Assembly (NCBI GenBank): GCA_027625915.1
Contig: JANTQA010000070.1
Location: 9,181,001 to 9,245,000 of the forward strand
DNA: 64,000 bases
From: Anaeramoeba flamelloides
Lineage: Eukaryota > Metamonada > Anaeramoebidae
Reading direction: 5' to 3'
Shown: piece by piece, positions 22,987-35,522 of the stretch
Layout of the letters: every line of letters starts with the position of its first letter
Position numbering within the stretch: position 1 is the stretch's first letter
Position numbers and translations under genes: made by a program
The notes under the pieces: model-generated
Databases searched by the model: none
Told to the model about the DNA's origin: nothing
Seen by the model: only the letters and a program-made list of their open reading frames with translations

Positions 22987-24016
22987 GTTTGTTCAATAAC
23001 CTGTGTCGTTGTCCCTTTTTGTGTTTTTAAAAATTATTAGTGTTTTTTTTTGAAATAACTGTTTTTTTTTAAAATGTTTTTTTTTTTTTTTTTAACTGTG
23101 GTTTTTGGTTTTTATTTTGTGTTTTAGAAAAAATATAGTTCCGTTTAACCTTGCTTTCATATCAAAGAATATGTACAATATTTCATTTTATCGAAATGTT
23201 TTTCTACAACCTTCAATTCCAGTCTCCTCATAAAAGAGATCTTATTCAACAAAATTTGAACAAACCAATACAAAATCCACAATAACCATATCTTTCAATT
23301 TGATTAATAACAAAAATAAACACTAAAAAGGATAAAACCAGTTTCTTAAAAACTTTTTGACTGATAACTCGACACTATCAAAAAAATGAGATATAAATTT
23401 TTCATGGTTTTTTGATCAAGAAAAGAAAAAAAATTCATTTCAATTTACTTTTTTCCTCAAGTCAATCGTCTTCAAATCATATCTTGTAATTCGATGGCTT
23501 TATTTGGTGTTTTGGTACTTTTTCGACCTCTATTGGTTGAGATAAGAATCCTCAGTGAAAGAATATTTCATATTGAATCAAAAATTTAATTAGCAAATAT
23601 TTTATTCTTATTAAAATTCTACAAGAACATTACCAATGACCAAATTATTTATAAATCAATTCATAACAATAATTTTCTTAATGAGAGGAAATTAAGCCAC
23701 TAAAAAGCTCAATTTTCATTGCCTATGACAAGATCTTTCAATTTTTCATTCAATTAGGAGAAAAAATATTTCTTTGATACTTTGAAAAAAAATTTCTTTT
23801 ATGATTTCGAGAAGGACAATATTATTAACAAGACAGATTTTTCTACTAAAAACAAAGACACTCTTGATAACTTTTCATTTCAACAACAATTAAAAACAAG
23901 TAAACAATAATAAAAAAGTCAGAAAACAACACTTAAAAACACTTTTTTAAAAAAACCACAATAAAGGTCGAAAAAACAATATTTATTGAACTTGACACGG
24001 GTTATTGAACAAACTG
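22987..24016 (+). mobile_element. 1.03 kb non-coding element, inverted termini (copy 1)
   Basis: Opens AGTTTGTTCAATAACCTGTG and closes CACGGGTTATTGAACAAACT, a 20 bp terminal inverted repeat flanked by TA on both sides. The interior matches 30115-31386 in the same order, for example TTTTTGTGTTTTTAAAAATT, CTCCTCATAAAAGAGATCT, AACAAACCAATACAAAA and CATATCTTTCAATTTGA. There is no long open frame, so it is non-autonomous. Confidence 0.75.
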
Positions 24017-25099
24017 TAATTAAAAACATCAAAAAAACACAATTTCTGCACTAAGCATATTTATTGAAAAATTGATAAAAGATTTGGCTATTGGTATTTG
24101 AAAACCAAAGGTGAAAAAATTCAAATCTCATTAAACTCGTATAATTTTTTTTAATTCAAATAATTCTAGAAATATATTGTTATTTACTTCTAGGTCTTGG
24201 TTTGTTGTTTACTCTGATCTAAATTGAGTCAACTAAGAATTCTAAACAAAAAGTAATTTTTCACTATTTGAACAATATAATCAGTTTAAATTTTACTCTA
24301 ATCTAAGTTTCAAATCCCAGCAGTTAAAAAAAAGAAAAAAACTAAGGTATTGAAGAAAATACCGGAAAAGAAAATAACCGTTGACACGATTATTTCTTGT
24401 TAATATTCTTAAGGGTCTAGTCATTTACTGTGAATAAACTCCATACTCAAGGGGTGGCCTGAAACCAAAAAAGGTATTGTGAAATAACCCTTCTTTTGGT
24501 TGATAAAATTCAAATAACAGAAAAAAAGAAATTTCATTGGATCTCTTTGATAAAAAATGCAACGAAGAAAAATAAGACCAAAAGAGTTCTCAATTTCAAA
24601 AAATCAAAATTTAATAAAAAAAATCTACATCTTTTCTTATTTTCTATTTCCCAATAGGTTTAAATTTCTATTAATTTGTAACAAATTGCTTTCTTGAATT
24701 TCGTAATCAATTTAATTCGATTTCATCTGGTTTGTGGTTATTTTGTAACTTTCGAAATTTGACCCAATATGAATTATGTAATATTCTTACGATAAAAATA
24801 ATTCATTTGGGAATTGTCAAAAATTAAAAAAAAAAAAATCGAGATCTCAAAAAGTGCCAAAGAGCGACACTTCAAAACTGACATAGTTGTTTTCAAAATT
24901 ATATATTCTAACCATTCGAATTGGAAATTGAGTGTCGATCTTTGCCACTTTTTTCTAAAAATATCCTCATCTTTCGTTATTGATTTTTGGAGATCGATCA
25001 TACACCATAGGTTGGTTGGTTTTTGATTGGTTTTAGGTACTTATAAAAATTACTAAAATGTTTTTTTCATTTCAGAAAAAAATTTTTCACCTAAATGGC

Positions 25100-25440
25100 T
25101 CAACCCTTAAGATTTCTTTTTTTTTAAGAATCAAACTTTTAAAATTATAACTCGCTCGCTGATTAGAATGATGATTCATTAAATTACAGTTGTTCAAAAC
25201 ACTATTTAAGCAACCAAATTACAAGAATAAAAATTATCATTTTCCAAGCAGGAGTAAACCTCTATAAAAACTCCTGTTTTTAGAAAAAAAAGTAGATCTA
25301 CTTAAGTTATCATATAATTAAATGAGTTATCAATAGATATCCCAACTTTGATGAAATTTAAGATAGGTTTATTACTAAGTCATAAAATAATTGTTAAGTA
25401 ATAAAAAGGATTTTATCTCTGTAAAAGAAATAACACAACA
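25100..25440. repeat. Dispersed repeat shared with 63.1-63.45 kb
   Basis: The string ATTAGAATGATGATT, then CAAAACACTATT, TTATCATTTT, CTTTGATGAA and TAGGTTTATTACTAA occur in the same order and spacing at 63165-63400. There the repeat is the core of an element with well-defined ends; here the iterated ends are not recognisable. Confidence 0.6.
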
Positions 25441-25794
25441 ACATTTTTCCTAATATTGACAATAAAAAAACTTTGAATTTATAATTTTCATGTACGGTAT
25501 TTTTATTCACTATTATAATTCGATTGATTTGTATTTGAATTTAGTTTCAATTATTGAATATATCTAGGCCTAATCCGACTTCTCATTTTTATTTCCCTAC
25601 AATTGTTTTGGATATATTTAGTTATGATATTGGAGGTTTTTTTCCACTTGAATATTAAATCACTTGTAATCAAATAGCTAAAAAAAATAGAGAATTGTAT
25701 CTATCAATAAAATAACTTAAAACCCACTTTAAAATCAAGTACACTCTATAAAATCATTAAATAGTTACTTATCTGTTATTTTGATACTTTAATA

Positions 25795-25982
25795 TAGTTA
25801 GTTCCTCTTTTAAGACACCAACTTTCAACCAAATTTAAGGCATAAAAAAACCTCAAATTAAGTCACAAAATTTAAATTTTTGTAAAATAATTTGTAAGGA
25901 AAAAGTCTAAAAAATGTTTTTTAATTTGAGATTTTTTTTCTACCTAAATTTAGTTGAAAGTTTGTGTCTAAAAAGGTGACTG
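25795..25982. mobile_element. MITE of the CAGTCA family, copy 1 (188 bp)
   Basis: Ends are TAGTTAGTTCCTCTTTTAAG and AAAAAGGTGACTG with an inverted core (CCAACTTTCAACCAAATTTA against TAAATTTAGTTGAAAGTT). A TA precedes the left end. It has the same layout as the copies at 34.3 and 35.2 kb. Non-coding. Confidence 0.75.
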
Positions 25983-26362
25983 GGGAATGAATAATGTTTA
26001 TATGTATAGTTCTGGTATTAAAGTTCGAAGAAGAAGTTTAAGTGAAAAGAAATGGAGATAATTAACAATTCTTCAATAAAAAGAAAAAAAAGAGACACTT
26101 TGGTTCTTATGAGATAGAATATTAATAGATTATGGAAGTGTGTTCAAAAGGTGCATTTTGACTATAATATGGTCAATATGGATATTTCCACCTTCTTGTA
26201 AAAATGGACAATGTTAAACTTCTCTTTCAATAATAAATGAGAAAAAATTTCTTTTCATTTTCCTTATATTCTTTTCAAAATAGAGTTTACTGATAAATAT
26301 ATGGTCTTTTCTAGACCCGTATTTGTAAATATAAAAAATAAAATTAACATTATTGTACAGAT

Positions 26363-26703
26363 TAATGTTGTAAAAAATACATTTTTTGCAATTTTAGATA
26401 AATAAAGATCTCGATGTAATTATCACAATTTAGTTATAGTAAATATAATATCCGATTAAATTATTAGATTAATAATAATTTTAATCAAAAAATTGATTAG
26501 TAAATACCAATCTTTCAATTTTTTTAAAAAAATCATTTTTCAAACAAAGTATTGGTATTTACCAAATATTTGATACTGCAAACCCCTTTGAGCCCAAAAA
26601 TCAAAACTGGTATAACTTTTACTAATATGGATATTTGGATAATTGCTTGGAACTCTGTATTTCTCTCAATAATTGTAAAAAATCTATTTTTTTACAACAT
26701 TCC
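26363..26703. mobile_element. Possible fold-back element, about 340 bp
   Basis: The left end AATGTTGTAAAAAATACATT and the inverted right end AATGTTGTAAAAAAATAGAT continue for about 35 bases. A second nested inverted pair surrounds AGTAAATACCAATCTTTC and ATTGGTATTTAC. No second copy was found in this window, so the boundaries are uncertain. Confidence 0.45.
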
Positions 26704-27379
26704 ATATTTATACTTGTCAAGTGACAATTAGTACATATTTATTCTGCAAAAATCAATATGATCAACCATATTTTAACTTTTTTTTTTCAAGTTTAATAAT
26801 TTTGTGTCACTCATAATTCTTTTTAAAATATTACTGTCATTTTTTAATAAATATATGATATGGTTATCAAAATCATTTATTCCCAATAACTATTAACAAA
26901 GCTTCAAAATAAAACCAATTCTTTTTTTTTCTTCTTTTTCCAAGGTATCCAAATTACTACCCAGTATCCAATAGTATATCCAAGTTAAAATCAATTCTGT
27001 GAGTAAATTCCTTGATGTTTTAAGTAAGATTTTAAATTAGGGATGTAATTGGGGGAGAAAAATTTTCATAATTTTTTTTCATTTTTTTGATAATTTTTTG
27101 ATTTTTTTGATGAATCAATGATTCACAAAAAGTTACTCTATTTTTTGGTATAAATTTTCCCAATTGATCCTTCATTTTTGAATTTTTTTATAAATAATAG
27201 AACTTTAAGAAATCAATACCATATGGCTTAGGGTTTATTATCAGTTTCTTGTTGGTTTCTTTGATCTGTTAATGTCTTGATCTTATATAAAAAAAAAAAA
27301 CACACTTTATATTATAAAACCTGGATTACCTTTTTGACATGCATTATTTTGACAAGTGTAATTTTTATATCAGGTCACT

Positions 27380-27424
27380 TAAATTTGGTTGAAAGTTCGT
27401 GTCTTAAAAGTGGAACTGACTGTA
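27380..27424 (+). mobile_element. Half copy of the CAGTCA MITE family
   Basis: AAATTTGGTTGAAAGTTCGT, GTCTTAAAAGTGG and AACTGACTGTA match the right arm of the 188-196 bp MITEs. The left arm is reduced to a short CAGGTCACTT block just before it, as in a large internal deletion. Confidence 0.55.
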
Positions 27425-27838
27425 ATGTTTTGTAGAACTGAGAGATCTGAAATTTTTATTCTATAATTCTCAGTGTCTTTGATATAACGTCATTTTCTAA
27501 TTAACAAAAGATAATTTTTTTCAAGTTACCGAATATTGTTTTCTTTAAAGTGTTAGAAAAAATCCTAAGATCTTCAGAAGATCTTCTAATAATCAAATTC
27601 TTGGGATTTTTTATTAGCTTTTTTACTCATTGAGCTTTGTGATCAAATTTATTTTTCTTAATTTGAATAAACAGGGTATAAAATAAAATGAAAAAAACTC
27701 AAAAATAAACAAAAAAAAAAAAAAAAATAAAAAAAAACAAGTGATGATAGTACAAATCAATTTTATTTCTAATTAAATGTTACAAATTAATTTCTATAAA
27801 TAGTTGGGTATATTCAAATAATTACTAAATTTGGAATT

Positions 27839-28438
27839 TTACATTATTGAGCACCTTACTCTCCGTTTTTTTTTCTTTGAAGATTTTTTCATTTTTTTGC
27901 CGTTTTGGGATTCTTCTTTTTCTAAAAGTTTTTGGTTTTGGATTTTAATTTCTCTGACTAAGCCAAAAAAGGCTTCGTCGACATTTGTTCTTGTTTTTGC
28001 TGAGGTTTCAAAAAAAGGGCAATCGTAGGTGGTTGCTAAGTCTTGTCCTTCTCCTCTTGAAATTTTTCTTTCGTTTTCAAGATCGCTTTTGTTGCCAACA
28101 ATGATGATGGGAACATTTTCAGAATCTTTTACTCGTGAGATTTGTTCGCGAAATGTTGCGACTTCATCAAAGGAGTTTCTGTCTGTGACAGAGTAAACAA
28201 TTAAAAAGGCTTCTCCGCTTCTCATATATGAATCTCTCATTGCTGAGTACTCTTCTTGCCCTGCTGTGTCAAGAATGTCTAAAAGATGTGTTTCTTCATC
28301 GATTTTTACTTGTCTTCGATATGCGTCTTCGATTGTTGGATCGTATTCTTCAACAAAATGTGATTGTACAAATTGAATTGTTAATGCTGATTTCCCAACA
28401 CCTCCTCCTCCTACAACGACTAATTTTTTGTTATTCAT
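27839..28438 (-). CDS. Ras-family small GTPase, 199 aa, single exon
   Basis: Complete and intronless. P-loop GGGGVGKS at residues 10-17 (Gly at 12 and 13 retained; residue 11 is Gly where most Ras have Ala). Switch I is [12 protein letters not shown] at 32-43, close to the canonical effector loop with Ala for Ser39. Switch II is [17 protein letters not shown] at 57-73 with Gln61 present. Guanine specificity comes from GNKSDL (about 115-120) and ETSAKT (about 143-148). The hypervariable tail is strongly basic ([16 protein letters not shown]) and ends in a CAAX box, CSIM, predicted to be farnesylated (Met at X) and held at the plasma membrane by the polybasic patch. It cycles between GDP and GTP to drive kinase or actin signalling. 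All switch residues needed for normal cycling are present, so it reads as a functional Ras. Confidence 0.97.
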   Translation of the reverse strand: MNNKKLVVVGGGGVGKSALTIQFVQSHFVEEYDPTIEDAYRRQVKIDEETHLLDILDTAGQEEYSAMRDSYMRSGEAFLIVYSVTDRNSFDEVATFREQISRVKDSENVPIIIVGNKSDLENERKISRGEGQDLATTYDCPFFETSAKTRTNVDEAFFGLVREIKIQNQKLLEKEESQNGKKMKKSSKKKKRRVRCSIM

Positions 28439-31400
28439 TTTTATAAGCTTTTGGTTAATTTTTGAAAAATAAAAAAGTTTTTTTTCGGTTTGAAAAAAGA
28501 ATGAATTTTTGTTTGTTACTTTTTGAATTTAAAAGAATTTTGTTTTCATTCTCAGATACTCCATTTCGTGTTATTAATTGTGCGTACCATCTGGATTTTA
28601 TAAGATAACATTCTAGCTTATTAATTTAGATAGCTTTTAGAGGTATTTTTTTTTTTAGAAAAATTTGTTGGATTAGTTTAATTTTTTTGATGATTAATCT
28701 TTTTTTTTTCAATGTTTTTATGAACAAATTTTCATGGGTTGTGTCAGAAATCGATTAAAACTATTGTAACAAAATGAAGTGATCAATTTTTTTCATTAAT
28801 TTTGAAGAAATTTTTAAAGTGAAAAAATTTTTTTAACTGAAAAAAGGAAAATCATTAATGTTTAAATTTGTAATTAATACAAATCAACTTCAGTACATCA
28901 GTTTGGTTTGTATTTGTTATTCGATTTTTTAAAACTTAAAGTTTATGTTTTATGGATTTATTTGACTTTCTTGAACGCTTTTTTTTTTATAAATTTTTTC
29001 GAAATAAAGAAATTTCGATCTTTGAGATCAGATTCCCTGAAGAGCAACAGTAAAATTGTTTTGATAATTTTTTAATAATTATTTGAACTATCAGGCAAAG
29101 ATACATGAGAGAAATTTGTTTTCCCTTTTCAGAAATGTTTACAATCAAAGTCCAATAGTTTTTAGGTTTTTTTTGGATTGTTTCTTGGAAACTGTTAGTA
29201 TTGTCTTACCTTCTTTAAAACAATCTTTTTTAATTTACTCTAAAAAAAAACTTAATAATTTTTGTAAGGATAAATTATGAACAAAGTGTGGTTAAATTGA
29301 ATGTTTTGTTCGTTATTGTTTCTCAAACCAATTAATTAGAAAAATGTTTATATTTCGTAAGTCAAATAAATATTATTTTAATACTTAGATATCTCTTCAA
29401 ATATTTCTCAAAAATTCATTGAAATTGTATCAAAAATACTGTGACCAAGCTACCATTACAAAATGCAATTTATTAATTTTTTTTTTAATTTTAACTTTTC
29501 AATAGTGGTTTTGTTTTGGTTCTGGATCAACAGCGACAAAAATTTTCGAAATATACATCTTACAAATCATTTTTATTGTTGCTTTGTTTCCTTCCATATA
29601 TTCTTGAGAATCTAAATCACTCTAACTCTAATTTATTCATATTTTAAATTCAAAATAATCGAAAAAATTTTGCAATCTTGTTCTTGTTTTTAATAAAGGT
29701 ACTAATGAGTGGAAGAATTTTAATTGGAAAGATCACATTGGTCCCCAGTTATTTTAATCTTTTTATTCCATTAAAATTCACCAAATTCTTTATTTAAAGC
29801 TGGTTCAAAAAATATAACAAAAAAGGGAAAATGAAAATAAAAACATAAAAACATTTTTTTTAAATTCGTTAGAAAGAATCAAAAAAGAAATTGAGAACAA
29901 TAAACACATTTACCAAAATGAACAAAAGCAGTAAAAGCATTAAATACCAGTTATCCACTTTAATTCTTGAAAATCACACTTTTTTCAAAACCAGTCTTTT
30001 CAATATTTCTTTGATAAATTGATAGTCTCTGAAATTTTAGCTAAAAAAAACTACTATTTATTGCCAAATAAATAGAAAAAAAGTATCCATCAGCTTTACA
30101 AAAAAAGTTTTATAGTTTGTTAAATAACCCGTGTTGTCATCCTTTTTTGTGTTTTTAAAAATTATTAGTATTGTTTTTTGAAATAACTGGTTTTTTTTTT
30201 TATCAAAGTTTCACTTTTGCAATAACTTTGGTTTTTGGTGTTTGTTTTGCGCTCAATAAGAAAATACAGTTCAGTATAACTATAGTGTTAATTACAAAAT
30301 AAAAAGATCAAAATTTTCATTAAGCTTTCCAATAAATCTTATTCCAAGAATTAAAATAATGTAAAAAGCTTCCCTATTCTAAAAGGTAAATTAATGATTT
30401 ATACTTGGTTTTAAGAATTAAAAATTTGAAATGGTTAGAATGATACTTGGATCAGTTAAAATCTTTTTTTTGGAAAATCGAATGAAAATTTTGTTCCATT
30501 TATTTTTCAACAAATAGTACTTTCAAATTAACCCATATTTACAATAGATCATATTACCAAAGTGTTTTTCTGCAACCTTCAAGATCAATCTCCTCATAAA
30601 AGAGATCTAATTCAACAAAATTTAAACAAACCAATACAAAAATCCAGAACAAGCATATCTTTCAATTTGAATAAATATTAAAAAAAACAATAAAAACGAT
30701 AAAAAGAGTTTCTTAAAAACTTTTTTACTGGTGTTTATAATGATCAAAAATGAGATTTAAATTGTTTCAAAATTTTATTGAAAAAACAATAAAACAGAAA
30801 ATTTCATTCGATTTTCCTTTTTCCTTTAGTCTATTGTCTTCTAATCATATCTTGTAATTGGGGAACTTTATTTATTTATTTTTGTTCGTTTTTTGTGATG
30901 CCTATATTGGATGAGATAAGAATCCTGTGTGAACCAATATTTCATATTGTATCAAAAGTTAATTAGCCGAGATTTTATCTGATTATAATTTTTCAAGAAC
31001 ATGCCAAATGGCTAAATTATTTAAAAATCAATTATTTTTCAGCAATTTTCATAATGAGCGTAAATTAAGCTTCTAAAGAGATCAGTTTTCAGAATCTTTA
31101 TCAAGATCTTTCTATTTTTCTTTCAATTAGAAGAAAAAATATTTTGACGGATCTTTGAACAAAAATATATTTCATGGCTTTGTGAATTACAGTATTATTC
31201 TCAAAATAGACGTTGTTGTTTAAAATAAATAGACTCTTGAAAACTTTTCATTATAACAACAGATAAATATAAGTAAACAATATCTAAAATTTTAGAAAAC
31301 AACACAACCAAACACTTTTTTAAAAAAACCAAAAAAAAGTCGGAAAAAAATAATTAAAAAAGTAAACACGGGTTATTGAACAAACTGATTGATTTGTTAC

Positions 31401-31903
31401 AAAATAAAAGGAACAAAAATTTCAATCGTCTTTACATAAAAAAGATTCTAATAGATTCTGGATCCTTTTCAAATTTTTTCATGTAAAAAGCTTCAATCAT
31501 TTATTCGCCTTTTTAGAGTCGTAAGTTTGATGGCTTTTTAATTTTTTTGGGATTCATGTGATTATTTTCGAAAGTTGAATGAAAATTTTGATCTTTTCAT
31601 TTGGAAATTAACAGGAAATCGATTATATGAACATAAAAAGTTAACAGTTTTGAATGCTGGGAACCAAGGAATGATTTTGAAAATATATAGTGAATAGTAT
31701 CAACAATTTAACAATATTTTTGATTTGTTATGAAGTAAAAATCATTTAAGCAATCAAATGTTAGCAAGACAAACCGAAAAAACGGTTCTGGAGCTTCTTG
31801 ATTCAATTAGATTCGTAATTTGTCGAAGAACAAACCTCCAAAATAAAAATAATTTCCTTTCATTTTCTTTTACTTTTCTTCAAATATTTATTTTTTAAAT
31901 AAA
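28439..31903. other. Non-coding stretch between Ras and RPS27
   Basis: The first about 200 bases should hold the Ras promoter and 5' UTR (minus) and the last 100 the RPS27 promoter (plus); no motif is distinct enough to annotate. It contains the 1.27 kb repeat at 30115-31386. No other gene was seen. Confidence 0.55.
30115..31386 (+). mobile_element. 1.27 kb non-coding element, inverted termini (copy 2)
   Basis: Starts AGTTTGTTAAATAACCCGTG and ends CACGGGTTATTGAACAAACT. It is collinear with 22987-24016 but about 240 bp longer, with extra sequence near 30290-30540 that also resembles 10.3-10.5 kb. Non-coding. Flanks do not show a clear duplication. Confidence 0.75.
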
Positions 31904-32452
31904 ATGAGCGTAAGTTTTTTTTTTTTTTTTTTGTTGTTTTTTTTTTTTTTTTTTTTTTTTTTTCTCTCCAATCTTTCATTCCTTTTTTGTTGAAGCAAAC
32001 ACTTTACTAAAATTCATGAACTTTCTTTTTAACAAAATCAATAAAATTTAAACAAAATTACTCCTAAAAGGCTGAACGTGATTTACTCAACATCGATCTT
32101 GAAGATGAAGACAAAAAACACAAGATGAAAAGAATTGTTCCAACACCAAATTCTTATTTCCTTGATGTCCAATGTTCAAGATGTTCAATGATGTAGGTTC
32201 CTTTTTTTTTTTTTTTTAAAAGCAAATTCCAAAATGCAACTAACCTAAAGTTTTTTTTTTTTTTTTTTTTTCTTTTGCTTTTTACAATTTTTTTTTATTT
32301 TAACCAAAATTACAAACAACAGCTCCATTGTATTTTCTCATTCACAAACAATTTTCAAATGCCCAAAATGCCAAACTGTTCTTGCAAGACCATCTGGTGG
32401 TAAGGCTACAATTTCACCAAAATGTAGATTTAGAAAGAAAATTAATGATTAA
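31904..32452 (+). CDS. RPS27: Ribosomal protein eS27, 3 exons, 85 aa
   Basis: Exons are 31904-31909 (ATGAGC, only Met-Ser), 32071-32192 and 32323-32452, with introns of 161 and 130 bp starting GTAAGT and GTAGGT and ending AAG and CAG. The spliced product reads MSAERDLLNIDLEDEDKK, KHKMKRIVPTPNSYFLDVQC and so on, collinear with eS27 of the 40S subunit (LVQSPNSYFMDVKC in human). The zinc ribbon is complete: CSRC, 15 residues including VFSHSQT, then CPKC. The C-terminus LARPSGGKATISPKCRFRKK matches the family. Length (85) is as usual (about 84). Intron 1 is almost entirely T runs. Stop is TAA. The protein sits on the 40S platform and binds zinc. Confidence 0.95.
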
Positions 32453-34324
32453 AACAATTAAACGAAAAAAAAAAAAAAAATTAATTACATTTTTTTTTTT
32501 TTGTTTTGGATTTTAGAGAAGTGACGAATTGATCTTTCAACTTCATTTCATATACATAATATTTTTATTTTTTTTTTTATTTAAAAATAAAAAGCATACA
32601 TTTGGTTTTTATTTCTTTTTCTTTTTCTTTTTCTTTTTTAATTTTTCTTTCTTTATTTATTTTTCTCCTTTAAACACAAAAGCTCATAAAAAAACAAAAA
32701 CTTTTCTAAAACTGTAGCACAAAAAGAGGCAACACAGTCACATTTAATCCGAACACAAACAAACCTCTTTTTTCATTTTTTTTTTTTATTTATTAAAATA
32801 ATTTTTACAACAAAGTTGTTCTGAATAATGTTAACCACACGAAACAAGATCAGTTTCTCCAAAAAGCAATTTGTTTTGATTTCATAATTTCTTTTTTGAA
32901 CTTTATTTTTCAATTTTTTTTCTTTTCATAATCTTAGTCTTTATTTTTGATATTTAAATTTCTTTTTGAATTTAATATCGATTAATGTATCCTCTTTTGA
33001 CGGTCGGATCAAAACTTTCTTTCAGGCTCAAGAAGTCTGTCACTAATACCCCATAGATTTGGTCCAACATATACGGGAGGAAAATTTAAACTTCAGAATA
33101 CAAAATACTCTTTATTTTCAATAAATTTTGGGTATTGCATTTTGGAGGATATCATAACAACCATTTTTATCTAAAATTTATTTTTTTTGAGCATTCCTTT
33201 TTTCTTGATTGTATCCAGAGTCTTATTTCGAAAAACAACGATTGTGTATTTTAAAATTTGTCGTGTAATTGAAGATTTTGATTTTTATTTATTTTTGTAC
33301 AAGTTTATTTCTATTGTACATTTTTATGAGAAGCCATACAATTGTAAATTGTTCATATTCAGAGTTCACAATTTGATTCTTTTTCGGAAAAACCCTAAAT
33401 TGATCTTTTTTTGATTAAATGAAATCAAATGATTTCTTTTTATATTTGAATGATGAGTTTCAATTTTTGTATTGTTCACATTTGGTTTTTCATCAGAATT
33501 CAATTATTCTCAAAATTTAATAATTTAATAATAGATTTTTTTTTTTAATAATTATTAAAACAATTCTCAAAATTTCAAAAAAAAATAAATATTTGAGGTT
33601 TTTCTACTTGATATTTTATTTTTAATCATCTTTTCGGCAACCCTGAGTTTTTTTTTTTTTGCGCTGTTTATTCTTCTGAAGAAAATTATTATTACTTTGA
33701 AATGAAACCAAAAGCATTTTTTTTATTAGAGTTTTTGTACCAAATATAAAATTCTTTTTTTTGATCCCGAAGATCAGAATAAATAATTTTTAATGTTATG
33801 AAAAAATTATTCCAAAAGTCACTTTAACAACATTAGTATGAAGAAATAAAATAGAAAAGTACAAATTAGATCCAACCAATAACGTCATTAACCTACCACG
33901 CTTCATAATAAAGTTTATTTATACTAGAGTCAAAACCCACGACTTCAAATTCGCTAAGCTCTTGGATTTATTTTTAATAGAATAGACTTATTTAAAAAAC
34001 CCTAGCCAAGAAAAAAAAGGTACCCTTTCAGTTTAAAAAACCACAAATAAATGCATGTATGAATTTTAGTTGAATCCAAATTTAGGGAGATTTACTTTGA
34101 AAATAGATAATAACAAATAGTTTTAACAATGCTATACTAATCTAATTAAACTGAAAAAAAGAGATAAAAAAAATACCTATAATAAATATCATATACCCTA
34201 GATTTTCCAAAGTTTATAAGAACTGAGTAAAAGCTATATGATTTTACTTGATTATTTTAAACTCTGGAAAACCCAAGGAAACGTCCCCTTTTTATTTTTT
34301 TTTTATTTTTTACTTTTTGTAATA

Positions 34325-34519
34325 CAGTCAGTTCCCCTTTTAAGACAAAAACTTTCAACAAAATTTAAAGCATAATAAAAATCTCAAATTAAAGCACAAA
34401 CTTTCGAATTTTTTTTACATAAATTTTTTTATTAGAATTTGTTTTTTGAGCCTTAATTTGATATTTTTTTGCACCTAAAATTTATCTGAAAGTTAGTATC
34501 TTAAAAGTAGAACTGATGG
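34325..34519. mobile_element. MITE of the CAGTCA family, copy 2 (195 bp)
   Basis: The left end is TA followed by CAGTCAGTTCCCCTTTTAAG and the right end is CTTAAAAGTAGAACTGATGG followed by TA. The arms carry ACTTTCAACAAAATTTAAAG and an inverted AAAATTTATCTGAAAGTT. Tc1/mariner-like TA target and CAGT terminus; no coding capacity. Confidence 0.85.
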
Positions 34520-35184
34520 TAAACCAAAAATTTATAAAAATTTTGGATAATTTCAAAAATTAAAAAAAACCGAACCAAAAAATCAAAATAAATGTTTTTT
34601 TTTTTTTTCAAATTGTACAAATAAATCATTCTCTTAACAGTCAAAATAAAAGATTACCCATATGACGGATGTTTCGTAAATTTAAAATTCCTTTGAAACT
34701 TGTTATTATCACCACTTTCCTACGAAAAAAAAATTTTCAAATTTTTTACTTTAAAATTTTTCAAAAAACCTTGATAGAACACAAATAATTACATTTTCCA
34801 ACTTCAATTGTTAAATATCTTGGAAAAGAATTTTTGACCCCAATTTCTTTTATTAATTAATAGAATTTATAATAAGTGGAGTTATCAAAACGCGAACTAT
34901 TATAAAATCTTAATTTTTCTTTTCAAAAATTTTTTTCATAATGATGAAGTTGAAAAGATTGATAAAAATCAATTTCATCGGAATCATTTAAATATTAAAT
35001 TTCAAAATTTTAAAATTTGTATGATTCTACTGAAACAAAAAATGGAATCTTTTTAGAAACTCCAGCCACATTCTTATAAAAATGCCTATCAAAAACAAAT
35101 ACTTGATCTCGTAGTATTGTATCTACAATTATAAAGATACTCTCTTTTTCAAAGCATTCTTTTTTAAGGTCATTTTTTTTAATA

Positions 35185-35380
35185 CATCTAGTTTCACTTT
35201 AAAGATACAAACTTTCGACGAAATTTACTGCATAGAAATATCCCACATTATGGTATAAAAGTTGGATGCCAGTAAAATAATTTAGGTAAAAAACAATTCA
35301 AGAAAAATGTGCTTAATTTGGGATTTTTCTTATGCCTTAAATTTGGTTGATAGTTTGTGTCTTAAAAGGGGAAGTGACTG
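35185..35380. mobile_element. MITE of the CAGTCA family, copy 3 (196 bp)
   Basis: Right end GTCTTAAAAGGGGAAGTGACTG then TA; left end TA then CATCTAGTTTCACTTTAAAG. The internal palindromic arms (ACTTTCGACGAAATTTACTG against TTAAATTTGGTTGATAGT) match the copies at 25.8 and 34.3 kb. It lies 665 bp from copy 2 in the same orientation. Confidence 0.8.
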
Positions 35381-35425
35381 TAATTTTATCAATTGTTTGT
35401 TTTTTTACTTAAAAGCAACAATACT

Positions 35426-35522
35426 AGTCGAGTTTAGATTAAATGATATTTTCCGGGGAATACACGATATTAAAAATCGACATCTTTTACTGAAAATGAA
35501 GATAGCTAAAGATATGGATTAA
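35426..35522 (+). CDS. Possible orphan 3' exon or gene fragment
   Basis: After a stretch of T-rich sequence ending CAACAATACTAG, the frame reads VEFRLNDIFRGIHDIK, NRHLLLKMKIAKDMD and a TAA. The residue mix is unlike the surrounding junk translations. I recognise no family and found no partner exon. It lies just 45 bp downstream of a MITE, so it may be the stranded end of a broken gene. Confidence 0.2.

Larger units (their letters stand above)
22836..27838. other. Non-coding, repeat-rich stretch
   Basis: Holds the 1.03 kb repeat (22987-24016), a dispersed repeat (25100-25440), a 188 bp MITE (25795-25982), a possible fold-back element (26363-26703) and a half MITE (27380-27424). No gene was recognised. 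Confidence 0.55.

Noticed and set aside
29083-29280. 65-codon plus-strand frame near Ras
   Set aside because: No ATG, no family, and no conserved motif; isolated.
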